Shown here: in pieces, positions 43,072 through 51,931 of the stretch
Numbering within the stretch: position 1 is the first letter of the stretch
How the letters are laid out: the number at the start of each line of letters is the position of its first letter
Source of the DNA: Rhodanobacter denitrificans
GTDB lineage: Bacteria; Pseudomonadota; Gammaproteobacteria; Xanthomonadales; Rhodanobacteraceae
DNA: 64,000 bases
Direction of reading: 5' to 3'
Assembly (NCBI GenBank): GCA_003241385.1
Contig: QFPO01000020.1
Span: 62,001-126,000 of the forward strand
Notes under the pieces: model-generated
Told to the model about the DNA's origin: nothing
What the model saw: only the letters and a program-made list of their open reading frames with translations
Database searches by the model: none
Program-made: the position numbers and the translations under genes

Positions 43072-44015
43072 CCGCTACCGCTTCCACGCTCGCATTCGTC
43101 TTCCCCGGCCAGGGCTCGCAGTCGCTCGGCATGCTGGCCGAACTGGCCGAGATGCACGCACAGGTGCGCCAGACCTTCGTCGAAGCCTCCGACGGCGCCG
43201 GCGTGGACCTGTGGGCGCTGTCGCAGGGCGGGCCGGAGGAGATGCTCGGCCGGACCGAGTACACGCAGCCGGCGCTGCTCGCCGCCGGCGTCGCGGTCTG
43301 GCGCGTCTGGCTGGCCGCCGGCGGCGCACGCCCGGCACGGCTGGCCGGCCACAGCCTCGGCGAGTACACGGCCCTGGTCGCCGCCGGCGCGATCAGCCTG
43401 CACGACGCGGCGCATCTGGTGCGGATCCGCGGCCAGGCGATGCAGGCCGCGGCGCCGGCCGGCGCCGGCGCGATGGCGGCCGTGCTCGGCGCCGACGACG
43501 CCCTGGTCGAAGCGGTCTGCCGCGACGTGTCCGGCGAGACCGTCGTGGTGCCGGCCAACTACAACTCGCCGGGCCAGATCGTGATCGGCGGACACGCCGC
43601 GGCGGTCGACGCGGCGCTCGCGCAGCTCGCCGAGCGCGGCGTGCGCAAGGCGGTCAAGCTCGCGGTCAGCGTGCCGTCGCATACGCCGCTGATGCGCGAG
43701 GCCGCCAACCGGCTGGCCGAGGCGATCGGCGCCTACGTCTGGCGCGAGCCGGCGCTGCCGGTCGTACAGAACGTCGACGCGAAGGTCCACACCGGCCTGC
43801 CGGATATCCGCGACGCGCTGGTGCGCCAGCTCTATCTGCCGGTACGCTGGACCGGCTGCGTGCAGGCGCTGGCCGCGGCCGGCACGACGCGCGTGGCCGA
43901 GTGTGGCCCCGGCAAGGTGCTGACCGGACTGGTCAAGCGCATCGACAAGTCGCTCGACGCCCGTCCGCTCGGTACGCCGGGCGAGTTCGAGACGGCGCGC
44001 GAGGCCTGGGCCTGA
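43068..44015 (+). CDS. fabD: Malonyl-CoA:ACP transacylase
   Basis: A 315-residue FabD. It starts AFVFPGQGSQSLGMLAELAE, has the nucleophile Ser in GHSLGEYTALVAAGA at about 97, the Arg in LVRIRGQAMQ and the His in SVPSHTPLM at about 206. It loads malonate onto ACP. The ATG overlaps the preceding kinase gene by 4 bases, and fabG follows 28 bases later. Confidence 0.96.
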   Translation: MTATASTLAFVFPGQGSQSLGMLAELAEMHAQVRQTFVEASDGAGVDLWALSQGGPEEMLGRTEYTQPALLAAGVAVWRVWLAAGGARPARLAGHSLGEYTALVAAGAISLHDAAHLVRIRGQAMQAAAPAGAGAMAAVLGADDALVEAVCRDVSGETVVVPANYNSPGQIVIGGHAAAVDAALAQLAERGVRKAVKLAVSVPSHTPLMREAANRLAEAIGAYVWREPALPVVQNVDAKVHTGLPDIRDALVRQLYLPVRWTGCVQALAAAGTTRVAECGPGKVLTGLVKRIDKSLDARPLGTPGEFETAREAWA

Positions 44016-44043
44016 TTCTCCTTTCCTACTGCGAGACTTCCGC

Positions 44044-44787
44044 ATGAGTGCAATCCTCGAGGGCGAGATCGCCCTGGTCACCGGTGCCAGCCGCGGCATC
44101 GGCGCGGCGATCGCCGCGGAGCTGGCGAGCCTCGGCGCCGTCGTGATCGGCACCGCGACCAGCGAAGCCGGCGCGCAGGCGATCGGCGAGCGGCTGGCCG
44201 CCGCCGGTGGCGCCGGACGCGTGCTCGACGTCACCGATGCGGCCGCGGTCGACGCGCTGGTCGAGGAGATCGGCAAGACCTTCGGCGCGCCGTCGATCCT
44301 CGTCAACAACGCCGGCATCACGCGCGACCAGCTGCTGATGCGCATGCGCGAGGAGGACTGGCAGGCGATCATCGACACCAATCTGAGCTCGGTCTTCCGG
44401 ACCTCGCGCGCGGTGCTGCGCGGCATGATGAAGGCGCGCAAGGGCCGCATCATCTCGATCGCCTCGGTGATCGGTTTGACCGGCAACCCGGGCCAGGCCA
44501 ACTACGCGGCGGCCAAGGCCGGCATCATCGCGTTCTCCAAGTCGCTCGCGCGCGAGATCGGCTCGCGCGGGATCACCGTCAACGTGGTCGCGCCGGGCTT
44601 CATCGACACCGACATGACGCGCGTGCTGCCCGAGGAGCAGAAGAAGGCCCTGGTCGGCCAGATCGCGCTCGGCCGCCTCGGCGAGCCGGTCGACATCGCG
44701 CGTGCGGTCGCGTTCCTGGCCTCGCCGGCCGCGGCCTACATCACCGGAGAAACCCTGCACGTCAACGGCGGCATGTACATGCCGTGA
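44044..44787 (+). CDS. fabG: 3-oxoacyl-ACP reductase
   Basis: A 247-residue SDR with VTGASRGIGAAIA, NNAGITRDQLL, the catalytic Ser in SIASVIG, NYAAAKAG with Tyr/Lys, and PGFIDTDMTRVLPE followed by GETLHVNGGMYM. It catalyses the first reduction of fatty-acid elongation. It lies between fabD and acpP in the classical order; an independent promoter for acpP follows. Confidence 0.96.
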   Translation: MSAILEGEIALVTGASRGIGAAIAAELASLGAVVIGTATSEAGAQAIGERLAAAGGAGRVLDVTDAAAVDALVEEIGKTFGAPSILVNNAGITRDQLLMRMREEDWQAIIDTNLSSVFRTSRAVLRGMMKARKGRIISIASVIGLTGNPGQANYAAAKAGIIAFSKSLAREIGSRGITVNVVAPGFIDTDMTRVLPEEQKKALVGQIALGRLGEPVDIARAVAFLASPAAAYITGETLHVNGGMYMP

Positions 44788-44893
44788 GCGGGCGCCGGCC
44801 GGGCCGGACCGCTTGAAAAGCGGCCGGCACGGCGCCATCGCGAACCCGCGCGGACGCTCCGGGCGGTTGCTGGCGACCCTTCGGACGTTCCAC

Positions 44894-44899
44894 TACAAT
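44894..44899 (+). promoter_or_regulatory. -10 element of the acpP promoter
   Basis: TACAAT at 44894-44899 with a weak -35 (TGGCGA, 44871-44876) at 17 bases. It would give acpP its own high-level transcript with a leader of about 75 bases. Confidence 0.55.
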
Positions 44900-44981
44900 G
44901 CGCCCGACTTCGAGCCACGCTGCGCCACCCGGTGCGGCGGTCGGACAAACCGCAAGAATCCCACCGGGAGGAAGAGAACCC

Positions 44982-45221
44982 ATGAGCACCATCGAAGAAC
45001 GCGTCAAGAAAATCGTCGTCGAACAGCTGGGTGTGAAGGAAGACGAGGTCACGCCGAACGCGTCGTTCGTTGACGATCTCGGCGCCGATTCGCTCGACAC
45101 CGTGGAGCTGGTGATGGCGCTCGAGGAAGAGTTCGAGTGCGAGATTCCCGACGAGGAAGCCGAGAAGATCACCACCGTCCAGCAGGCGGTCGATTACGTG
45201 AAGGCGCACGTCAAGGCCTGA
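44982..45221 (+). CDS. acpP: Acyl carrier protein
   Basis: A 79-residue acidic ACP with the phosphopantetheine attachment Ser in DDLGADSLDTVELVMALEE and the C-terminal AEKITTVQQAVDYVKAH. GGGAGGAAG lies before the ATG. It carries growing acyl chains for all enzymes encoded around it. A strong terminator at 45245-45277 separates it from fabF, allowing much higher expression than the rest of the cluster. Confidence 0.98.
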   Translation: MSTIEERVKKIVVEQLGVKEDEVTPNASFVDDLGADSLDTVELVMALEEEFECEIPDEEAEKITTVQQAVDYVKAHVKA

Positions 45222-45244
45222 TCGGGGTCTGCCCAGGCGTCGAA

Positions 45245-45277
45245 AGAGCTGCGCCCGCGAGGCGCAGCTCTCGTTTT
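45245..45277 (+). terminator. Rho-independent terminator after acpP
   Basis: Perfect 11-bp stem (45245-45255 with 45261-45271), loop CGCGA, then CG and TTTT. Confidence 0.8.
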
Positions 45278-45334
45278 GAGGGGTGCGATCGCTACGCTCG
45301 CGTACGGTCGGTCCCGCCATCGAAAGGTATTCGC

Positions 45335-46573
45335 ATGACCAAGCGTCGCGTCGTCGTCACCGGACTCGGACTGCTCAGCCCCGTCGGCAACGACGTACCC
45401 ACCGCCTGGCGCAACGTGCTCGACGGCGTGAGCGGCATCGGCCCGATCACGCATTTCGACGCCAGCACGTTCCCGACGCGGATCGCCGGCGAGATCCGCG
45501 ACTTCGATCCTTCGACGGTGATCCCGCCGAAGGACGTCAAGAAGATGGATCCGTTCATCCACTATGGCGTCGCGGCCTCGGTCCAGGCACTGGCCGACGC
45601 GGGCCTGGTCCCGCACGAGCACGACGCCGAGCGCATCGGCGTGGCGATCGGCGCCGGCATCGGCGGCATCCACACGATCGAGCGCACCTCGATTACGTAT
45701 CACGAGAGCGGCCAGCGCAAGATTTCGCCGTTCTTCGTGCCGAGCTCGATCATCAACATGGCGTCCGGCCAGCTGTCGATCATGCTCGGCCTGAAGGGCC
45801 CGAACATCGCCTGCGTGACCGCCTGCACGACCGCCACGCACAACATCGGCCTGGCGATGCGCATGATCCAGTACGGCGACGCCGACGTGATGATCGCCGG
45901 CGGCGCCGAGTACGCGACGACCGGCACCGCGGTCGGCGGCTTCTGCTCGGCGCGCGCGATGTCCACGCGCAACGACGAGCCGACGCGTGCGAGCCGTCCG
46001 TGGGACCGCGGCCGCGACGGCTTCGTGCTGTCCGACGGCGCCGGCGTGCTGGTCATTGAGGACTACGAGCACGCGGTCAAGCGCGGCGCGCGGATCTACT
46101 GCGAGCTGGCCGGCTACGGCATGAGCGGCGACGCCTACCACATGACCTCGCCGCCCGAGGACGGCAACGGCGCGCGCCGCTCGATGCAGATCGCGATCGC
46201 CGACGCCGGACTCAATCCGGACCAGGTCCAGTACATCAACGCGCATGCGACCTCGACCGGCGTCGGCGACATCGCCGAGGTCGCCGCGATCAAGGCCTGC
46301 TTCGGCGATCACGCCGGCAAGCTGATGGTCAGCTCGACCAAGTCGATGACCGGCCATCTGCTCGGCGCGGCCGGCGGCGTCGAGGCGATCTTCTCGATCC
46401 TCGCGCTGCGCGACAACGTCGTGCCGCCGACGATCAATCTGGACGACCCGGACGAGGGCTGCGATCTGGACTTCGTGCCGCATACGGCGCGCGAGAGCCG
46501 GCTCGAGGTCGTGCTGTCCAATTCGTTCGGATTCGGCGGTACCAACGGCACGCTGGCGTTCCGACGCGTTTGA
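45335..46573 (+). CDS. fabF: 3-oxoacyl-ACP synthase II
   Basis: A 412-residue FabF. Starting RRVVVTGLGLLSPVGNDVPT, it has the catalytic Cys in ACTTATHNIG at about 164, the first His in YINAHATSTGVGD at about 303 and the second in STKSMTGHLLGAAGGVEA at about 340, with FGFGGTNGTLAF at the end. It elongates acyl-ACP, including the palmitoleate to vaccenate step. Its TGA overlaps the TTG start of pabB. Confidence 0.97.
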   Translation: MTKRRVVVTGLGLLSPVGNDVPTAWRNVLDGVSGIGPITHFDASTFPTRIAGEIRDFDPSTVIPPKDVKKMDPFIHYGVAASVQALADAGLVPHEHDAERIGVAIGAGIGGIHTIERTSITYHESGQRKISPFFVPSSIINMASGQLSIMLGLKGPNIACVTACTTATHNIGLAMRMIQYGDADVMIAGGAEYATTGTAVGGFCSARAMSTRNDEPTRASRPWDRGRDGFVLSDGAGVLVIEDYEHAVKRGARIYCELAGYGMSGDAYHMTSPPEDGNGARRSMQIAIADAGLNPDQVQYINAHATSTGVGDIAEVAAIKACFGDHAGKLMVSSTKSMTGHLLGAAGGVEAIFSILALRDNVVPPTINLDDPDEGCDLDFVPHTARESRLEVVLSNSFGFGGTNGTLAFRRV

Positions 46574-47922
46574 CGCGCGTCCGGCTCAGCCTGACCGGCC
46601 GGCGCGACCTGCTCGCGCTGGCGGCGGCTTACCCCGAGCGCTATCCGGGCCTGCTCGAGAGCGCGGCGCGCGGCGGTGACCGGCCGCGCTACGACATCCT
46701 GTTCGCGCATCCGCAGTCGGCGCTGCAGCTGGACGCCGACGGCCGTGTGCGCGACGGCGAGGGCCGTGCGCACGCGGGCGATTTCCTCGACCTGCTCGAC
46801 GCGCGCCACGCCGAGTCGCATGAGGCCGACGCCGGCCACGGCCTGCCGTTCGGCGGCGGCTGGCTGGTCTATCTCGGCTACGAGTACGCCGGCCACGTCG
46901 AGCCGCGCCTGCGGCTGCCGGCCGCCGACGACGGCCTGCCGGTCGCGCTGGCGCTGCGCTGCCCGGCCGCGATCGTCGTCGATCACGCCGAGGACCGCAC
47001 GATCCTGATCGCCGAGGCCGAGTACGCCGGCCTGGTCGAGTCGATGGCGCGCGATCTCGCCGACGCGCCGGCCTTCGATGCGGCGCTGCCGGCGCGCATC
47101 GCGATCGACGAGGACGCGCCGCAGCGCTTCCTCGACGGCGTCGCGCGGATCGGCGAATACCTGCGCGCCGGCGACGTGTTCCAGGTCAATCTCTCGCGCG
47201 GCTGGCAGGCGCGCTTCGCCGCGCCGGTCGCGCCGGCCGCGCTGCACGCGGCACTGCGCCGTGCCAATCCGGCGCCGTACGCGGCCCTGCTGCAGTGGCG
47301 TGGCACGGCCGTCGTCAGTTCCTCGCCGGAGCGCCTGGTCGAGGTGCGCGGCGAGCGCGTGCAGACGCGGCCGATCGCCGGCACGCGGCCACGGCTGGCC
47401 GGCGACGACGAGGCCGGCCGCGTGCGCGAGCTGGTCGGCCATCCGAAGGAGCGTGCCGAGCACGTCATGCTGATCGATCTGGAGCGCAACGACCTCGGCC
47501 GCATCTGCGTGCCCGGCAGCGTCGTCGTCGACGAGCTGATGACGGTCGAGAGCTACGCGCACGTGCACCACATCGTCTCCAACGTCGCCGGCCGGCTGCG
47601 CGCCGGGGTCTCGCCCGGAGCCGTGCTGCGCGCGGTGTTCCCGGGCGGCACGATCACCGGCTGCCCGAAGGTGCGCTGCATGGAGATCATCGCCGAGCTC
47701 GAAGGCCGCGGCCGCGGGGCCTACACCGGCTCGATCGGCTATCTCGATCGCGGCGGCGCGATGGACTTCAACATCCTGATCCGGACCCTGGTCGCCTCGG
47801 ACGGCTCGGTGCGCTGGCGTGCCGGTGCCGGCATCGTCTTCGATTCGCAGGCCGGCGCCGAGCTCGAGGAGACGCGTGCGAAGGCGCGCGGCCTGTTGCG
47901 CGCGCTCGGGGACGCGCCGTGA
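46570..47922 (+). CDS. pabB: Aminodeoxychorismate synthase component I
   Basis: A 450-residue chorismate-utilising enzyme. The C-terminal half carries EYLRAGDVFQVNLSR, SSSPERLVEVRGERV, the PIAGTRPR motif that marks PabB/TrpE active sites, HVMLIDLERNDLGR, FPGGTITGCPKVRCMEIIAE and the final GAGIVFDSQAGAELEET. With the trpG/pabA amidotransferase it makes 4-amino-4-deoxychorismate for folate. The start is a TTG at 46570, sharing TTGA with the fabF stop, so translation is coupled. TrpE is unlikely given the partner pabC directly downstream. Confidence 0.93.
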   Translation: MTRVRLSLTGRRDLLALAAAYPERYPGLLESAARGGDRPRYDILFAHPQSALQLDADGRVRDGEGRAHAGDFLDLLDARHAESHEADAGHGLPFGGGWLVYLGYEYAGHVEPRLRLPAADDGLPVALALRCPAAIVVDHAEDRTILIAEAEYAGLVESMARDLADAPAFDAALPARIAIDEDAPQRFLDGVARIGEYLRAGDVFQVNLSRGWQARFAAPVAPAALHAALRRANPAPYAALLQWRGTAVVSSSPERLVEVRGERVQTRPIAGTRPRLAGDDEAGRVRELVGHPKERAEHVMLIDLERNDLGRICVPGSVVVDELMTVESYAHVHHIVSNVAGRLRAGVSPGAVLRAVFPGGTITGCPKVRCMEIIAELEGRGRGAYTGSIGYLDRGGAMDFNILIRTLVASDGSVRWRAGAGIVFDSQAGAELEETRAKARGLLRALGDAP

Positions 47923-48740
47923 TCGCGCGTACGCGCGTCGACGGCCGCGCCTCGGCCGTGGTCGACCTCGCCGATCGCGGCCTCAACTACGGCGACGGTC
48001 TGTTCGAGACGATCCTGTTCGTCGACGGCACCGCGCCGCTGTGGACGCGCCATCTGGCGCGGCTGCGCGCAGGCTGCGAGCGGCTGCGCATCGTGCCGCC
48101 CGACGAGGCCGCGCTGGCGGCCGACTGCGCCGCCGTCGGCGCCGACCTGGCGCGCGCGGTGGTCCGTGTCACGGTCACGCGCGGCAGCGGCCCGCGCGGC
48201 TATGCGCCGCCGTCGCCGGCCGGCTCGACGCGCATCGTCGCCGCCGGCGCCGAGCCGGTGCTGCCGCGTGATTGGTACCGTGAGGGAATCCGGGTACGCT
48301 TCTGCGAGACCCGTCTGGCGCTGCAGCCGCAACTGGCCGGACTCAAGCATCTGAACCGTCTCGAGCAGGTGCTCGCACGCGCCGAGTGGGACGATTCCGC
48401 CATTGCCGAGGGCATCGTGTTCGATACCGAAGGGCGCGTCATCGGCGCCACGGCCGCCAATGTGTTCCTGGTCCGCGACGGCGTCGTCGCGACGCCGCGC
48501 CTGGACCGCTGCGGTGTCGCCGGCGTGATGCGCGCCGAACTGATCGCGCGCCTGGGCGAGGTCCACGTACGCGACGTCGAGGCCGGCGAGCTGCTCGACG
48601 CCGACGAGGTGTTCCTCAGCAACGCCGTGCGCGGCGTGCTCTGGGTCGGCGAGCTCGGCGGCCGCCGCTGGCGCCCCGGCCCGGTCGCCACGCGCCTGAT
48701 CGCCGATCTGCATGCGGCCGGCTTCGGAGCTGCGGCATGA
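47919..48740 (+). CDS. pabC: Aminodeoxychorismate lyase
   Basis: A 273-residue fold-type IV PLP enzyme. It shows DRGLNYGDGLFETILF at about residues 18-33, the PLP-binding Lys in LAGLKHLNRLEQVLAR at about 138, and EGRVIGATAANVFLVRDG. It converts aminodeoxychorismate to 4-aminobenzoate and pyruvate, directly following pabB. The start is a GTG at 47919 within the GTGA overlap; its stop overlaps mltG likewise (ATGA). Confidence 0.92.
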   Translation: MIARTRVDGRASAVVDLADRGLNYGDGLFETILFVDGTAPLWTRHLARLRAGCERLRIVPPDEAALAADCAAVGADLARAVVRVTVTRGSGPRGYAPPSPAGSTRIVAAGAEPVLPRDWYREGIRVRFCETRLALQPQLAGLKHLNRLEQVLARAEWDDSAIAEGIVFDTEGRVIGATAANVFLVRDGVVATPRLDRCGVAGVMRAELIARLGEVHVRDVEAGELLDADEVFLSNAVRGVLWVGELGGRRWRPGPVATRLIADLHAAGFGAAA

Positions 48741-49813
48741 GTGCGCCGCGCCGGACGCGCCCCGTCGCCGTGCCGAGCCGTGGTCGCAGCGGTATCGGCC
48801 GTCTGCTCGGCGTCGCCGTGCTGGCGGTGCTGCTCGCGGCGGCCGCGCTCGCGTTCGCCGCCTGGCGCGACTATCGCCACTTCGCCGATGCACCGCTGTC
48901 GCTCGCGGCCGACACGACGCTCGACATCGCGCGCGGCACCTCGTACCGGCAGATCGTGCGGACGCTGCGCCGCGAGGGCCATACGCAGGCCGCGCCGTTC
49001 TACTGGCGCCTGCTCGATCGCGAGATGGGCGTCGCCGGCCGGCTGCACGCCGGCGAGTACGCGCTGCCGGTCGGCATCACGCCGCGCCAGCTGCTCGCCA
49101 AGATGGCCGCCGGCGACGTGCTGCAACACCAGTTCACGATCGTCGACGGCTGGACGTTCCGTCAGCTGCGCGTCGCGCTCGCGCAGGAGACCGGCCTGCG
49201 CCAGACGCTGACGACCGCGAGCGACGCCGAGATCGCCGCCCAGCTCGGCCTCGCCGACGTCGGCGCCGAGGGTTGCTGCCTGCCCGAGACCTATGCCTGG
49301 ATCAAGGGCGAATCGGATCTGGACGTGCTGCGCCGTGCCGCCGCGGCGATGCGCAGCACACTCGACGAACTCTGGGCTGCGCGCGCGGCCGACCTGCCGC
49401 TGAAGTCCCCGTACGAGGCGCTGATCCTCGCCTCGATCGTCGAGAAGGAGACCGGCATCGCCAGCGAGCGCGCCGAGGTCGCCGGCGTGTTCGTGCGGCG
49501 GCTGCGGATCGGCATGCGGCTGCAGACCGACCCGACCGTGATCTACGGCCTCGGCGACGGCTATACCGGCCGGCTGCGCCGGCGCGACCTGGACGGCGAC
49601 ACGCCGTACAACACCTATACGCGCGCCGGCCTGCCGCCGACGCCGATCGCCTTGCCGGGCCGTGCGGCGATCGCCGCGACACTGGCGCCGGCCGGCGGCG
49701 ACGCGCTGTACTTCGTCGCCTACGGCGACGGCAGCGGCCGCCACGAGTTCTCGGCGACGCTGGCCGAGCACAATCGCGCGGTCGCGCGCTATCTGGAGCG
49801 GCTGCGCCGATGA
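48737..49813 (+). CDS. mltG: Endolytic murein transglycosylase MltG
   Basis: A 358-residue YceG-family protein with a single N-terminal membrane segment at about residues 24-43 (LLGVAVLAVLLAAAALAFAA), a LysM-like subdomain (LDIARGTSYRQIVRTLRREG) and the lytic domain holding the catalytic Glu in LILASIVEKETGIASER at about 226, plus RMRLQTDPTVIYGLG-like sequence (RIGMRLQTDPTVIYG) and TYTRAGLPPTPIALPG. It cleaves nascent glycan strands and sets their length. It is coupled on both sides by 4-base overlaps. Confidence 0.94.
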   Translation: MSAPRRTRPVAVPSRGRSGIGRLLGVAVLAVLLAAAALAFAAWRDYRHFADAPLSLAADTTLDIARGTSYRQIVRTLRREGHTQAAPFYWRLLDREMGVAGRLHAGEYALPVGITPRQLLAKMAAGDVLQHQFTIVDGWTFRQLRVALAQETGLRQTLTTASDAEIAAQLGLADVGAEGCCLPETYAWIKGESDLDVLRRAAAAMRSTLDELWAARAADLPLKSPYEALILASIVEKETGIASERAEVAGVFVRRLRIGMRLQTDPTVIYGLGDGYTGRLRRRDLDGDTPYNTYTRAGLPPTPIALPGRAAIAATLAPAGGDALYFVAYGDGSGRHEFSATLAEHNRAVARYLERLRR

Positions 49814-50442
49814 GGGGCCGGCTGATCACGCTCGAGGGCGGCGAGGGTGCCGGCAAGAGCACCGTGCTGGCGACCGTGCGCGAGCGGCTCGTCGCGCACG
49901 GCCTGGACGTCGTCGTCACGCGCGAGCCCGGCGGTACGCCGCTCGGCGAAGCGGTGCGCGCGCTCGTGCTCGACCCGGCCTACGGCCCGGTCTGCGCCGA
50001 GAGCGAGCTGCTGCTGATGTTCGCGGCACGTGCGCAGCTGGTCCGCAGCGTGATCGAGCCGGCGCTGGCGGCCGGACGCTGGGTGCTCAGCGACCGCTAC
50101 ACCGACGCCAGCTACGCCTACCAGGGCGGCGGCCGCGGCCAGCCGGTCGCTCGGATCGCCGAACTGGAGGCCTGGGCGGCCGGCGTGCGGCCGGACCTGA
50201 CCCTGCTGCTGGACCTGCCGGTCGCGCAGGGCCTGGCGCGTGCCGGCAGCCGTGCCGCGGCCGACCGCATCGAGGCCGAGCGCGACGACTTCTTCGAGCG
50301 CGTGCGCACGGCCTACCGGGCACGCGCGGCGGCCGAACCGCAGCGCTTCCGCGTGATCGACGCCGCCGCCGAGCTCGGCGCGGTGCAGGCCGCCGTGACC
50401 GCGGCGATCGACGCCTATCTCGCCGCGCAGGCGCCCCGATGA
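49810..50442 (+). CDS. tmk: Thymidylate kinase
   Basis: A 210-residue P-loop kinase with Walker A LEGGEGAGKST at residues 8-18, REPGGTPLGE, the DR motif in WVLSDRYTDASYAYQGGGRG and the lid region SRAAADRIEAERDDFFER. It phosphorylates dTMP to dTDP. Overlaps with mltG and holB at both ends (ATGA) mean it is translated in one run with them. Confidence 0.95.
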   Translation: MRGRLITLEGGEGAGKSTVLATVRERLVAHGLDVVVTREPGGTPLGEAVRALVLDPAYGPVCAESELLLMFAARAQLVRSVIEPALAAGRWVLSDRYTDASYAYQGGGRGQPVARIAELEAWAAGVRPDLTLLLDLPVAQGLARAGSRAAADRIEAERDDFFERVRTAYRARAAAEPQRFRVIDAAAELGAVQAAVTAAIDAYLAAQAPR

Positions 50443-51419
50443 GCGCGCCGATCGCGCCGTGGCTGGAACCGGCCTGGCGACGCCTCGACGAGGCGCTGCG
50501 CAGCGGGCGCCTCCACCACGCCCTGCTGATCGCCGGCCCGGCCGGTCTCGGCAAGCGCGCACTGGCCGAGGCCCTGGTCGCCGCGGCGCTGTGCCAGCAG
50601 CGCACCGAGGCCGGGGCCTGCGGCGTCTGCCGCGCCTGCCAGCTGCTGGCGGCCGGCACGCATCCGGACCGCGCCCACGTCAGCTTCGCCGAGCGCGACG
50701 ACGGCAAGCTGCGCAGCGAGCTGACGATCGAGCAGATCCGCACGCTGTCGGCGCGCCTGGCCTTGTCGAGCCAGTTCGGCGGCCTGCAGCTGGCGATCAT
50801 CGAGCCGGCCGAGGCGATGAACGTCAGCGCCGCCAACGCCTTGCTGAAGACGCTCGAGGAGCCGGCCTCCGACACGATCATGATCCTGGTCGCCGATCAG
50901 GCCGCGCGGCTGCCGGCGACGATCCGCAGCCGCTGCCAGCGCATCGACGTCGCGCTGCCGCCCGAGCGCCAGGCGCTGGACTGGCTGCGTGCGCAGGGTT
51001 TGAACGAGGCCGCGGCTGCCCAGGCGCTCGCGGTCGCGGCCGGCAATCCCGGCCTCGCGCTGGCCTGGAGCGGCGATGGCCGGCTCGAACTCGGCACCGC
51101 CTGCGCCGGCGACCTGAGCGCGCTGGCCGGTGGTCGCGCCACGGCGATGCAGGTCGCCGAGCGCTGGGCGGCCGACCGTCCGGCCGACCGGCTCTGGTTC
51201 GCCGCGGTGCTCGCCGACGAGGAGGCGCAGCGGCTCGCGCTCGGCGAGCGTGGCCGCTTCGGCTTGACCGCCATCGACGAAATCCCGAAGCTAGCCGCGT
51301 GGTTCGCGAAGGCCAACCAGGCGCGCCGGCTGCTCGACACGCCGCTGCGGCCGGAGCTGGTCCTGCTCGAGGTGTTGCGCGCCTGGCCGGCGGCCGGGCA
51401 GGGCGAGAGGAGAATCTGA
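50439..51419 (+). CDS. holB: DNA polymerase III subunit delta'
   Basis: A 326-residue clamp-loader subunit. Residues 22-40 hold HHALLIAGPAGLGKRALAEA, a P-loop of the degenerate delta' type, followed by the zinc module CGVCRACQLLAAGTHPD and NVSAANALLKTLEEPASDTI, then RSRCQRIDVALP. It helps load the beta clamp at the replication fork. It overlaps tmk by 4 bases and lies 2 bases before the pilZ ATG. Confidence 0.93.
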   Translation: MSAPIAPWLEPAWRRLDEALRSGRLHHALLIAGPAGLGKRALAEALVAAALCQQRTEAGACGVCRACQLLAAGTHPDRAHVSFAERDDGKLRSELTIEQIRTLSARLALSSQFGGLQLAIIEPAEAMNVSAANALLKTLEEPASDTIMILVADQAARLPATIRSRCQRIDVALPPERQALDWLRAQGLNEAAAAQALAVAAGNPGLALAWSGDGRLELGTACAGDLSALAGGRATAMQVAERWAADRPADRLWFAAVLADEEAQRLALGERGRFGLTAIDEIPKLAAWFAKANQARRLLDTPLRPELVLLEVLRAWPAAGQGERRI

Positions 51420-51421
51420 CG

Positions 51422-51787
51422 ATGTCCACCCCGCTATCCGGCGGCATGCCGCGCCAGGGCATCCTGTCGCTGGCGATCAAGGACAAGGGCGCGCTCTACA
51501 ACGCCTACATGCCGTTCGTGAAGGGCGGCGGCCTGTTCGTGCCGACCACCAAGCGCTACAGCCTCGGCGACGAGGTCTTCATCCTGCTCTCGCTGATGGA
51601 CGATCCGGACCGCCTGCCGGTCGCCGGCAAGGTCGTGTGGATCACGCCGCCGGGCGCGCAGGGCAATCGCGCTGCCGGCATCGGCGTGCAGTTCAGCGAT
51701 TCGAGCGACGGCGAGATCGTGCGCACCAAGATCGAGACGATCCTCGCCGGCATCCTGACCCAGGAACGTCCGACCCACACGATGTGA
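51422..51787 (+). CDS. pilZ: Type IV pilus assembly PilZ-domain protein
   Basis: A 121-residue protein of the short PilZ type encoded next to holB in pseudomonads and xanthomonads. It starts MPRQGILSLAIKDKGALYNA, then YMPFVKGGGLFVPTTKRYSL and VWITPPGAQGNRAAGIGVQF. The N-terminal RxxxR and D/NxSxxG c-di-GMP motifs are not intact, as is normal for this group, which works by binding PilB and FimX. GGAGAATC precedes the ATG. It ends the cluster that began at fabF. Confidence 0.92.
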   Translation: MSTPLSGGMPRQGILSLAIKDKGALYNAYMPFVKGGGLFVPTTKRYSLGDEVFILLSLMDDPDRLPVAGKVVWITPPGAQGNRAAGIGVQFSDSSDGEIVRTKIETILAGILTQERPTHTM

Positions 51788-51868
51788 GGCCGGCGCGGCT
51801 GCGCCCCCGCCTGATCCGATGCGCCGCGCGTTCGCGCACGATCGTGCCGGACGCTGCGGGACCGCGCG

Positions 51869-51874
51869 TATAGT
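51869..51874 (+). promoter_or_regulatory. -10 element before the cytochrome c gene
   Basis: TATAGT at 51869-51874. It abuts an in-frame ATG at 51875, so that ATG is unlikely to be the start; the later ATG at 51932 or GTG at 51950 fits better. Confidence 0.5.
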
Positions 51875-51931
51875 ATGAGCGCCTGCGTGCCGGCCCGGCC
51901 GGCCGCAGCGGATGATGCAACTCCAGTACGG

